DNA of 5,676 bases from the NCBI GenBank assembly GCA_020444775.1, contig JAGRHX010000308.1, positions 1-5,676 of the forward strand, written 5' to 3'. The notes below the pieces were generated by a model. It made no database searches. It had not been told where the DNA came from and was given only the letters and a program-made list of their open reading frames with translations. Below, piece after piece: positions 1-5,676 of this stretch. The position numbers were made by a program, and so were the translations under genes. Positions within the stretch are counted from its first letter, which is position 1; each line of letters opens with the position of its first letter. The DNA is from Gammaproteobacteria bacterium. GTDB lineage: Bacteria; Pseudomonadota; Gammaproteobacteria; HK1.

Positions 1-735
1 GGCGCGGCGAGCGGTATCGGTCGAGCGCTGGCGCGTCGCTTCGTGGCCGAAGGCGCCCGAGCAGTCGCGATTGCCGACCTGCAGGCCGAACCCCTGCAGG
101 CGCTGGCCGACGAGCTGGGCGCGCTGGCGATGCCGTGCAACGTCGCCCGCGAGGACGATATCCAGCGCCTGGTCGCGCAGACCGAGCAGCAGCTGGGCCC
201 TATCGACATTTTCTGCTCCAACGCCGGGGTGGTCGCGATCGGCGACGAGAATGCCCCGGACGAGGAGTGGCGGCTGAATTTCGACGTCCACGTCATGGCC
301 CACGTCTACGCCGCGCGGGCCGTAGCACCGGGCATGGCCGAGCGTGGCTCCGGTTATCTGGTGAACACCGCGTCGGCGGCCGGGCTGCTGACCCACGTCA
401 ACTCGGCCACCTATGCGGTCAGCAAGCATGCCGCGGTCGCCTTCGCCGAATGGCTGGCGATCGCCTATGGTCCCAAGGGCGTGCGGGTCTCGGTACTGTG
501 TCCGCAGGCGGTACGTACTGCCATGACCCAGGGACGCGACGTCTCGGTAGCGAGCGTGGACGGTATGATCGAGCCGGAACAACTGGCTGAATGCGTGATC
601 GACACCATGGACCGGGAGGAATTCCTGATCCTCCCCCATCCGGTAGTGCTCGAGTACATGCGCCGCAAGGTCAACGACTACGATCGCTGGCTGCGCGGCA
701 TGCAGCGCTTCCGTCAGAATGTCGGGTCGCTATAG
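1..735 (+). CDS. Short-chain dehydrogenase/reductase (SDR), 5' end missing
   Basis: Classical SDR oxidoreductase; 244 codons are visible in frame 1, ending at TAG 733-735. The reading frame is open from base 1, and the first residues (GAASGIG) are already inside the glycine-rich Rossmann motif TGxxxGIG, so the true start lies a few codons to about 20 upstream. A GTG at 43 is internal. In window numbering: an acidic residue ends beta-2 (IADL), which suggests NAD(H) rather than NADP(H); SNAG with N74; catalytic S125 (NTASAAG), Y138 and K142 (YAVSK); then CPQAVRT in place of the usual CPGxVxT. The C-terminal tail is rich in Arg, Tyr and Trp (about 217-240). I recall similar SDRs with HVYAAR, SAAGLL and CPQ signatures near acyl-CoA dehydrogenase genes. 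Oddities: H97 sits where the SDR tetrad Asn is expected, and N47 where an Asp usually contacts adenine. The substrate is unknown; a hydroxyl group on a lipid or acyl-CoA intermediate is an inference from the neighbours. Confidence 0.93.
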   Translation, partial: GAASGIGRALARRFVAEGARAVAIADLQAEPLQALADELGALAMPCNVAREDDIQRLVAQTEQQLGPIDIFCSNAGVVAIGDENAPDEEWRLNFDVHVMAHVYAARAVAPGMAERGSGYLVNTASAAGLLTHVNSATYAVSKHAAVAFAEWLAIAYGPKGVRVSVLCPQAVRTAMTQGRDVSVASVDGMIEPEQLAECVIDTMDREEFLILPHPVVLEYMRRKVNDYDRWLRGMQRFRQNVGSL

Positions 736-752
736 GCGCCAACGGCCTGGTG

Positions 753-770
753 CCGACCGGGCACGGTCGG
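753..770 (+). terminator. Small hairpin after the SDR gene, possible terminator
   Basis: CCGACCG (753-759) pairs perfectly with CGGTCGG (764-770) around a 4-base loop, starting 18 bases after the SDR stop. No U-run follows (TCTGCGCATC), so it is not a canonical intrinsic terminator. It may instead be a 3'-end-stabilising hairpin. The position supports an SDR transcript ending before tyrS. Confidence 0.35.
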
Positions 771-793
771 TCTGCGCATCGCCCTTCTCGAGC

Positions 794-828
794 TGCTGCC
801 GGGTGCCGTGCGCATGCGCGCGGCAGCA
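794..828 (+). other. Nested inverted repeat in the SDR-tyrS gap
   Basis: TGCTGCCG (794-801) is the exact reverse complement of CGGCAGCA (821-828). The 19-base interval contains the 10-base palindrome GCGCATGCGC (810-819). The rest of the 201-bp gap (736-936) holds no gene I can support and no convincing sigma-70 promoter. The structure could be part of a terminator, a leader RNA structure or a protein binding site; GC-rich DNA also produces such pairings by chance. Confidence 0.3.
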
Positions 829-936
829 AGCGCGCCGGCGGTACCGGGCACCGGCACACGCGACCTGGTGTATCAACCCCGCCCCATCAACCGAGTCACC
901 ATCACCCGATTCGCACGGGTCTTTCAGGTTCTTCAG

Positions 937-2217
937 ATGAGTGAGCTGAAAAGCGAGTTCCTGCGCACGCTGGATGAGCGTGGATTCATCCACCAGTGCA
1001 CCGATTTCGAGGGGCTGGACGCCCTCCTGTGCAAGCCGCCGGTCACGGTGTACATCGGTTTCGACGCGACCGCGGACAGCCTGCATGTCGGCTCCCTGGT
1101 GCAGATCATGATGCTGCGCTGGGCCCAGCAGACCGGCCATCGGGTGCTGGCGCTGATGGGTGGGGGCACCACCAAGGTCGGCGATCCGTCCGGTAAGGAC
1201 GAGAGCCGGCAGCTGCTCGATGACGACAGCATCGCCGCCAACATCACCTCGATCCAGGGGATCTTCCAGACCCTGCTCGGCTTCGACGGCGCCGATTGGC
1301 CGGTCGGCATCCCGATCGGCGCACCACCTGCGCAGATGGTCAACAACGATGACTGGCTGTCCGGGCTCGACTACATCGGCTTCCTGCGCGATTACGGACG
1401 GCATTTCACCATCAACCGGATGTTGACCTTCGATTCGGTGAAGGTGCGTCTGCAACGCCAGCAGCCGCTCACCTTCCTCGAATTCAACTACATGATCCTG
1501 CAGGCCTTCGATTTCATGCAGCTGAGCCGCCGCTACGCTTGCCGGCTGCAGCTGGGTGGATCGGATCAATGGGGCAACATCGTCAATGGTATCGAGCTGG
1601 CACGCCGGGTCGACGACGCCAGCCTGTATGGCCTGACCACGCCGCTTATCACCACCGCCTCGGGGGCGAAGATGGGCAAGACCGCGCAGGGCGCGATCTG
1701 GCTCAACGAGGCACGCCTTGGCGCATACGATTTCTATCAGTTCTGGCGCAACACCGACGATGCCGACGTTGCCCGCTTCCTGGGCCTGTTCACCGAGCTG
1801 CCGATGAGCGAGGTGCGTCGTCTGGGTGCGCTGCAGGGGCAGGAGATCAACGAGGCCAAGCGCGTGCTCGCCTTCGAGACCACCCGCCTGTGTCGCGGCG
1901 AATCCGCGGCCCGTGCCGCCGAGCAGACCGCCGCCTCGACCTTCGGCGCGGCGGGACGCGACGAGGGCCTGCCGACCATCGACATCGCCCGCGAGCGGCT
2001 CGCCGAAGGCCTGCCGGCCTTCGTGCTGTTCACCGAAGCCGGGCTGACCCGCAGCAACGGCGAGGCACGCCGGCTGATCAAGGGCGACGGTGGTCGACTC
2101 AACGACCACACCATCGAAGACGATACGCGCACCGTGACCCTGGCCGACCTGGACGCCGAGGACACCCTCAAGCTGTCGGCCGGCAAGAAGCGCCACGTGC
2201 TGGTGCGGGCCGTCTAG
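937..2217 (+). CDS. tyrS: Tyrosyl-tRNA synthetase (TyrRS), EC 6.1.1.1
   Basis: Cytosolic class I aminoacyl-tRNA synthetase that activates tyrosine with ATP and charges tRNA-Tyr. The 426 residues match the usual bacterial TyrRS length. Visible features in order: YIGFD with tyrosine-pocket Y39 and D43; the HIGH-type signature as HVGS (50-53); [24 protein letters not shown] with Y185, Q189 and D192; GGSDQWGN with Q211; the KMSKS-type loop as KMGKT (245-249); and a C-terminal S4-like RNA-binding domain from about residue 358 ([14 protein letters not shown]). ATG 937 is chosen because the family signature begins at MSELKSEFL. An upstream in-frame start at 808 would add 43 residues of unrelated sequence, and a weak AGG lies at 926-928. 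The HVGS plus KMGKT combination and the general wording resemble alphaproteobacterial TyrRS, from memory. The gene appears intact. It is flanked by gaps of 201 and 136 bp and is probably its own transcription unit. Confidence 0.97.
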   Translation: MSELKSEFLRTLDERGFIHQCTDFEGLDALLCKPPVTVYIGFDATADSLHVGSLVQIMMLRWAQQTGHRVLALMGGGTTKVGDPSGKDESRQLLDDDSIAANITSIQGIFQTLLGFDGADWPVGIPIGAPPAQMVNNDDWLSGLDYIGFLRDYGRHFTINRMLTFDSVKVRLQRQQPLTFLEFNYMILQAFDFMQLSRRYACRLQLGGSDQWGNIVNGIELARRVDDASLYGLTTPLITTASGAKMGKTAQGAIWLNEARLGAYDFYQFWRNTDDADVARFLGLFTELPMSEVRRLGALQGQEINEAKRVLAFETTRLCRGESAARAAEQTAASTFGAAGRDEGLPTIDIARERLAEGLPAFVLFTEAGLTRSNGEARRLIKGDGGRLNDHTIEDDTRTVTLADLDAEDTLKLSAGKKRHVLVRAV

Positions 2218-2279
2218 TCCGGAATCCGCGCCATCGCCGCTGTTCGGGGCTGCCGGGTGATTCCCCGCAGGGCCCCCGC

Positions 2280-2295
2280 TGGCCTATATTGGCCA
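2280..2295. promoter_or_regulatory. Operator-like dyad around a TATATT box upstream of the ACAD genes
   Basis: The perfect 5-bp inverted repeat TGGCC (2280-2284) and GGCCA (2291-2295) flanks TATATT (2285-2290), the most AT-rich hexamer of the gap and a fair match to a sigma-70 -10 box (TATAAT). A poor -35 candidate, TTCCCC, lies at 2261-2266 with an 18-bp spacer. The dyad sits 58 bp before the first ACAD start. Known logic: repressor operators often overlap the -10 element. That a regulator binds here is an inference. Confidence 0.35.
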
Positions 2296-2344
2296 CTCGC
2301 AACACATCCTGTGCAAGCGGGCTGGCGTGACGCCGGCCGCCGCG

Positions 2345-2349
2345 GGAGG
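2345..2349 (+). promoter_or_regulatory. Ribosome binding site GGAGG of the first ACAD gene
   Basis: GGAGG within GGGAGGG (2344-2350) lies four bases before ATG 2354. It is the strongest Shine-Dalgarno sequence in the window. It decides the start at 2354 over the in-frame GTG at 2327, which would add nine residues of no recognisable family character. Confidence 0.7.
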
Positions 2350-2353
2350 GCAG

Positions 2354-3544
2354 ATGGACTTCAGCTTCAGCAGCGACGAGCGCGCGTTCCGCGATCGGGT
2401 GAGGGCCTTCATCGAGGCCAATCCACCGGCCGGGTTCGAGCACGATGGCATGGACGGCGGTTACGGTGCCGGCGCCCATTCACGCAGCTTCATGCGGGCG
2501 CTCGGCGCCGCGGGCTTCATCGGTCTGACCTGGCCGGCGTCGATCGGTGGTCAGGAACAGCCCTTCTCCTACAAGCTGATCCTGCTCGAGGAGCTGGCGC
2601 TGGCCGGTGCGCCCTTCGGACCGCTGGTGGGCGTGGACCAGGCCGCCGAGGTAGTCATCCGCTTCGGCTCCGAACGGCTACGCGGCGAACTGCTACCGGC
2701 GATACGGCGCGGCGAGATCCTCTTCTGGCAGGGCTTCAGCGAGCCCGAGGCCGGCTCGGATCTGCTCGCCCTGCGCACCCGCGCCACACGCCAGGGTGAC
2801 CGCTACCGCATCGATGGGCACAAGATCTGGTCCAGTCACGCCGGTGTCTCGGACATCGGTCTGCTGCTCGCACGTACCGATCCGCAGGCACGCGCGCACC
2901 AGGGCGTCACCATGTTCGCCCTGCCGAACGGCACGCCGGGCCTGAGCATCCAGCCGATCCGCAGCATGGCGGGCGCGGTGTACCACCACGAAGTGTTCCT
3001 GGATGGCGTGGAGCTGCATCAGGACCATAGACTGGGCGAGGAGAACGCCGGCTTCGCGGTGCTGCTAAAGGGCCTTGACAGCGATCGCTTCTGGGGGCGC
3101 TTCTACAAGGGCCCGGCCCTGGCGCGTATTCTCGACAGGCTCGAGCGCTTCGCCCGCGAGCAGCGAGCTGGCGGCGCATCTCTTTGGTCGGACAGTGAGA
3201 CACGACGCCGATTCGCCCGTCTGCGCACCGAGGTCGAGGTCGTGCGCACGCTGTTCTGGCATTGCGGCTGCCTGTTGCGCGACGGTGACGACACCCCGTA
3301 CCAGACCGCGCTGTACAAGGTGCAGGCGGACGAGCTGGGCCAGAAGATCGCGGCCTTCGGCATGCAGCTGCTCGGACCCCATGGCACCCTCGCCGAAGGC
3401 GCGCCTCACGAGCAGCTGGACGGTGAGATCCGCCACCTGTATCTGAGCAGCATGGGCCAGACGATCGCCGGTGGCACTTCGGAGGTGCTGCGCACGACCG
3501 TGGCGACCCGCGGCCTGGGCTTGCCCCGGGCACGACGGGCCTGA
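2354..3544 (+). CDS. Acyl-CoA dehydrogenase, probable FAD-binding (alpha-like) subunit
   Basis: Flavoprotein expected to oxidise an acyl-CoA to the 2,3-enoyl-CoA, passing electrons to electron-transfer flavoprotein. The 396 residues are normal for the family. The N-terminal helical domain starts with MDFSFSSDE. The beta-domain carries the flavin/substrate loop QGFSEPEAGSDL (126-137) and the segment KIWSSHA (157-163), followed by PIRSMAG. The C-terminal helical domain has MQLLGPHG and AGGTSEVLR (372-380). It most resembles the mycobacterial FadE6/17/26-type group (recalled, not searched). At the medium-chain ACAD catalytic Glu position it has G373. At the alternative isovaleryl-CoA dehydrogenase position, within GLDSDRF (240-246), it has D244 rather than Glu. 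It lacks the RxQFG segment of homotetrameric ACADs, and the next gene supplies a related one. The two genes are 23 bp apart, so they are almost certainly co-transcribed and probably form one complex. The chain-length or steroid-type substrate is undetermined. Confidence 0.92.
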   Translation: MDFSFSSDERAFRDRVRAFIEANPPAGFEHDGMDGGYGAGAHSRSFMRALGAAGFIGLTWPASIGGQEQPFSYKLILLEELALAGAPFGPLVGVDQAAEVVIRFGSERLRGELLPAIRRGEILFWQGFSEPEAGSDLLALRTRATRQGDRYRIDGHKIWSSHAGVSDIGLLLARTDPQARAHQGVTMFALPNGTPGLSIQPIRSMAGAVYHHEVFLDGVELHQDHRLGEENAGFAVLLKGLDSDRFWGRFYKGPALARILDRLERFAREQRAGGASLWSDSETRRRFARLRTEVEVVRTLFWHCGCLLRDGDDTPYQTALYKVQADELGQKIAAFGMQLLGPHGTLAEGAPHEQLDGEIRHLYLSSMGQTIAGGTSEVLRTTVATRGLGLPRARRA

Positions 3545-3567
3545 CATCCATTGCACGGGTAGGGTCG

Positions 3568-4737
3568 ATGGATCTGAAGCTCGACGACAGTCAACGTCTG
3601 CTGGTCGACAGCGCGCGCGAGTTCCTGCGTACCGGCCCGGACGGACGCGATGCCGGCATGCCCGACGTGCTCGGCGTGTGGCGCCAGGACCTCGACGAGA
3701 TCCGCACGCGCTGGCAGGCGATGGCGGATCTGGGCTGGTGCGGGCTGCTGGTCGAGGAACGCCACGGCGGTATCGGCGCGGGCGCCATGGAGGCGGTGCT
3801 GCTCATGGAGCAGATGGGGCTGGTCGCCCATCAGTCCCCCTACCTGTCCAGCGCGCTGGTCGCCGCGACCCTGCTGCGCGGACTGGAGGCCACGACCGAC
3901 CGGGGGGCCACGCCTGGACCCGGGTCCGGGCAAGCCATGCGTATCGCTGAGCTGCTGAGCTCGATCGCGCGTGGCAGCTGTATCGCCACCGTCGCCTGTG
4001 ATGCCGACGGGCTCGACTGGCAACCGCGCTCGGCCGGGTCTGCGACCGCGGTCGCCGGCCGGCTGAGCGGTCAATGCCGATTCGTCCGTGACCTGCAGCT
4101 CGCCGAGCAGGTGTTGTTGATCTGTTCGACGGCGGACGACGATGCACCGCTGGTGCTGTCGATGCCCGCCGGTGCATTGCTCGAGCGCAGCACGCCGTTA
4201 CCCACCCTGAGCGGCGAGGTGGTCCATGAGCTGCGCCTGGACGGTCTGACCCATGCCGGGGATGACGTGCTCGGACGAGGCCCGAACGCCCTGCACGCGC
4301 TGCGCAAGGCGTTGACGATGGGCGCGCTGGGCAGCGCCGCGGAGATGGTCGGCCTTGCCCAACGGGTCCTAGACATCGGCGTGGAGCATGCGCGCACTCG
4401 GGTACAATCCGGGCAACCGATCGGCGCCTTCCAGGCCATCGCCCATCGCTGCGCGGACATGTTGCGCAACCTCGAGGGCGCTCGCCTGATCAGCTATAGG
4501 GCCGCCTGGCATCTTGATCAGGACGAGGACGGGGCGCGCTGGGTGGCGATGGCCAAGGCCTACGCCAGTGATGCGACCCTCGACCTTACTCGCCACGCGC
4601 ACCAGGTGTTGGGCGCCATCGGCTACTGTGAAGAGCATCCATTGCACCGCCTGCACAAGCGCATCCATGCCGCGGCGGTGGCCTATGGCGACAGCAACAC
4701 CCATCTGGATACGCTGTGCGCGAAGCAGCCGGCCTGA
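3568..4737 (+). CDS. Acyl-CoA dehydrogenase-family partner (beta-like) subunit, probably non-catalytic
   Basis: Diverged ACAD-fold protein of 389 residues, intact from ATG 3568 (AGGG at 3561-3564 is a weak ribosome binding site) to TGA 4735-4737. The N-terminus (MDLKLDDSQRLLVDSAREFL) and the helical segment GWCGLLVEERHGGIG are typical of ACADs. Where active members have SEPxAGSD, this protein has ACDADGLDW (143-151). The KxWxS-like segment has become QCRFVRD. The C-terminal domain keeps RTRVQSGQPIGAFQ (276-289; R278 retained, Ser281 where Phe is usual) and HQVLGAIGY (345-353), regions that in the family contact the flavin of the neighbouring subunit. No acidic residue is seen at either known catalytic base position (the C-terminal site reads AYGDSNT, 372-378). 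Known parallel: heteromeric steroid ACADs such as mycobacterial ChsE1-ChsE2 and ChsE4-ChsE5 pair an active chain with a degenerate one. An independent active dehydrogenase is unlikely. A Gly/Pro-rich stretch (about 115-124) is encoded by a palindromic segment. Confidence 0.88.
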   Translation: MDLKLDDSQRLLVDSAREFLRTGPDGRDAGMPDVLGVWRQDLDEIRTRWQAMADLGWCGLLVEERHGGIGAGAMEAVLLMEQMGLVAHQSPYLSSALVAATLLRGLEATTDRGATPGPGSGQAMRIAELLSSIARGSCIATVACDADGLDWQPRSAGSATAVAGRLSGQCRFVRDLQLAEQVLLICSTADDDAPLVLSMPAGALLERSTPLPTLSGEVVHELRLDGLTHAGDDVLGRGPNALHALRKALTMGALGSAAEMVGLAQRVLDIGVEHARTRVQSGQPIGAFQAIAHRCADMLRNLEGARLISYRAAWHLDQDEDGARWVAMAKAYASDATLDLTRHAHQVLGAIGYCEEHPLHRLHKRIHAAAVAYGDSNTHLDTLCAKQPA

Positions 4738-4772
4738 GCGCCAGCGCGGCTGCCTCCTGCCTGGCTGCGCAA

Positions 4773-4795
4773 TGCCAGCCTGAGACAGGCTGGCA
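4773..4795 (+). terminator. Perfect 10-bp hairpin after the ACAD pair
   Basis: TGCCAGCCTG (4773-4782) pairs without mismatch with CAGGCTGGCA (4786-4795) across the 3-base loop AGA. It lies 35 bases after the second ACAD stop and 66 bases before the next start. It is followed by CGGTCACC rather than a U-run, so it may act as a Rho-associated or RNA-stabilising 3' hairpin rather than a textbook intrinsic terminator. It suggests that the aminotransferase is a separate unit or is expressed at a different level. The rest of the 4738-4861 gap holds no supportable gene. Confidence 0.55.
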
Positions 4796-4861
4796 CGGTC
4801 ACCGAAGCCCAAAGCCAGCCGCACGATCATCAAGACACACGACCGACGCCCGAAGCCAACC

Positions 4862-5676
4862 ATGACCAACCTCAAAGCGAGCAACGTCCGACTGCAGCCC
4901 GTCTCGGTGACCCGCAAGATGGCCGCATCCCTGCCCAAGCTGCGCAGCCTCGCGGCCAGCAAGGGTCTGAAGATCCATCATCTGGGTGCCGGCTATCCGC
5001 ACCCCGAGGTGACCGACCCGCGCCGTTTCCTGCAGCACCAGCAGGACTACTTCGCGCATCTGGACGCGGGCGAGGGCCGTAACGACCCCGACCAGATTCC
5101 GGAGTATCTGCGCGAGTGCTATGCCTATACCGACACCTTGGGGCCGCGTGGTGCACGCGAGGCCTTCGCGCATGCCTATGGCAAGGACTGGGGGGTGAGC
5201 CTGGATCCCGACCAGCTGATACCGACCATCGGCGCCACCGGCGGCATCAACTTGATCTGCTCGCTGTTCGAACGCGCCGGTGACCCGGTTGCCTATCTGA
5301 CCGACGCGCCGACCTACGCGGGATTCACCGCGCGCGTCTCGCTGTGTCAGCATGCGAGCATCTACAGCGTGGAGATGGACGCCGAGGGACCGATACCTGA
5401 CCAGTTCCGGGCTCAGATACACGCCGCACGCGAGGCCGGCTATCTGGTGCCGTTCTACTACTCGGTCCCGGACGGTCACAATCCCGCCGGCTTCTCGTTC
5501 AGTCAGACGCGCCGCGAGGCGATACTCGCAATTGCCCGCGAGGAAGGCGTGCTGATCGTCGAGGACGCGCCGTACGTGTACATCAGCTTCGCGCGCGCCG
5601 AGGACCGACCCAAGCCGTTCATCGCCATGGCCCCGGACCAGACGGTGCATCTGTTCACCGGCTCGAAGATCGGCTT
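4862..5676 (+). CDS. PLP-dependent aminotransferase, class I/II fold, 3' end missing
   Basis: Transfers an amino group between an amino acid and a 2-oxo acid using pyridoxal phosphate. The first 271 codons from ATG 4862 are visible and the frame stays open to the right edge; about one third is probably missing, given the usual length of about 400 or more. Features: GATGGINLICSLF near 120-132 (cofactor phosphate region), DAPTYAGF, the PxxxNPxG motif as PDGHNPAG with N207, VEDAPY with D235 (pyridine nitrogen partner) and Y238, and TGSKIG with K269 as the probable Schiff-base lysine. The overall form resembles the 2-aminoadipate/aromatic/MocR-related aminotransferase branch, but it begins directly with the catalytic domain, so there is no fused GntR DNA-binding domain. 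No good Shine-Dalgarno sequence precedes ATG 4862. The start is nevertheless reasonable, because homologous character begins shortly after it. The substrate cannot be named. Confidence 0.9.
   Translation, partial: MTNLKASNVRLQPVSVTRKMAASLPKLRSLAASKGLKIHHLGAGYPHPEVTDPRRFLQHQQDYFAHLDAGEGRNDPDQIPEYLRECYAYTDTLGPRGAREAFAHAYGKDWGVSLDPDQLIPTIGATGGINLICSLFERAGDPVAYLTDAPTYAGFTARVSLCQHASIYSVEMDAEGPIPDQFRAQIHAAREAGYLVPFYYSVPDGHNPAGFSFSQTRREAILAIAREEGVLIVEDAPYVYISFARAEDRPKPFIAMAPDQTVHLFTGSKIG

Noticed and set aside
43..45. GTG as the true start of the SDR
   Set aside because: The glycine-rich cofactor motif lies upstream of it in the same frame, so a protein starting here would lack the NAD-binding loop.
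808..936. A 43-residue N-terminal extension of TyrRS from an upstream in-frame ATG
   Set aside because: The added residues do not look like any TyrRS N-terminus and overlap the nested inverted repeat; ATG 937 starts with family-typical sequence.
730..2196. A 488-codon open frame on the minus strand, opposite tyrS
   Set aside because: Its protein has no recognisable motifs and lies antisense over a clear TyrRS. Long antisense frames are expected opposite high-GC genes with strong third-position GC bias.
2221..2264. GGAATC/GATTCC inverted repeat just after tyrS as a terminator
   Set aside because: The 6-bp arms are separated by 32 bases, the stem does not extend inward, and there is no U-run; chance pairing is as likely.
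2327..2353. GTG start nine codons upstream for the first ACAD
   Set aside because: The GGAGG at 2345-2349 is placed for ATG 2354, and MDFSFSSDE is a typical ACAD N-terminus.
3568..4737. The second ACAD gene as a decaying pseudogene
   Set aside because: The frame is intact at normal length, codon use matches the neighbours, and the retained motifs are selectively those that would complement the first subunit.
4799..5650. A 283-codon open frame on the minus strand, opposite the aminotransferase
   Set aside because: The + strand frame from 4862 carries ordered PLP-enzyme motifs (NPAG, VEDAPY, TGSK), so the minus frame is its shadow.

Overview
The window is GC-rich, densely coding DNA from what looks like a proteobacterium. 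All five genes lie on the + strand: a short-chain dehydrogenase/reductase (SDR, cut by the left edge), a complete tyrosyl-tRNA synthetase (TyrRS), two complete adjacent acyl-CoA dehydrogenase (ACAD) family genes, and a PLP-dependent aminotransferase cut by the right edge. I see no tRNA or rRNA gene, insertion sequence, CRISPR array or phage gene. The exact taxon cannot be fixed from the sequence. The TyrRS carries the HVGS and KMGKT signatures that I associate mainly with Alphaproteobacteria, while a lipid-degrading high-GC gammaproteobacterium is also possible.

Layout: 1-735 SDR (5' end missing); 736-936 a 201-bp non-coding gap with two hairpins; 937-2217 tyrS; 2218-2353 a 136-bp gap with an operator-like dyad around a TATATT box and a strong ribosome binding site; 2354-3544 ACAD alpha-like subunit; 23 bp; 3568-4737 ACAD beta-like subunit; 4738-4861 a 124-bp gap with a perfect 10-bp hairpin; 4862 to the right edge, aminotransferase.

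Functionally, the SDR and the ACAD pair fit oxidation of an acyl-CoA or alcohol substrate by a beta-oxidation-like route. The ACAD pair is the most interesting part. The first protein keeps the flavin/substrate loop (SEPEAGSD) and the KxWxS segment but has no RxQFG segment. The second has lost the SEP-type loop and every recognisable catalytic base, but keeps an R-x-Q-x-G-x-P-I-G segment and an HQxxGxIGY segment. This complementarity matches heteromeric alpha2-beta2 acyl-CoA dehydrogenases, known from bacterial steroid side-chain degradation, in which only half of the possible flavin sites are functional. The substrate cannot be read from the sequence. tyrS is a housekeeping gene that appears to sit by chance between catabolic genes. 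The aminotransferase follows a hairpin and is probably a separate transcription unit.

Nothing here is clearly a new system. The points most worth checking are the ACAD pair, an Asp where a Glu base is expected in its alpha-like subunit, and unusual substitutions at two otherwise conserved SDR positions.
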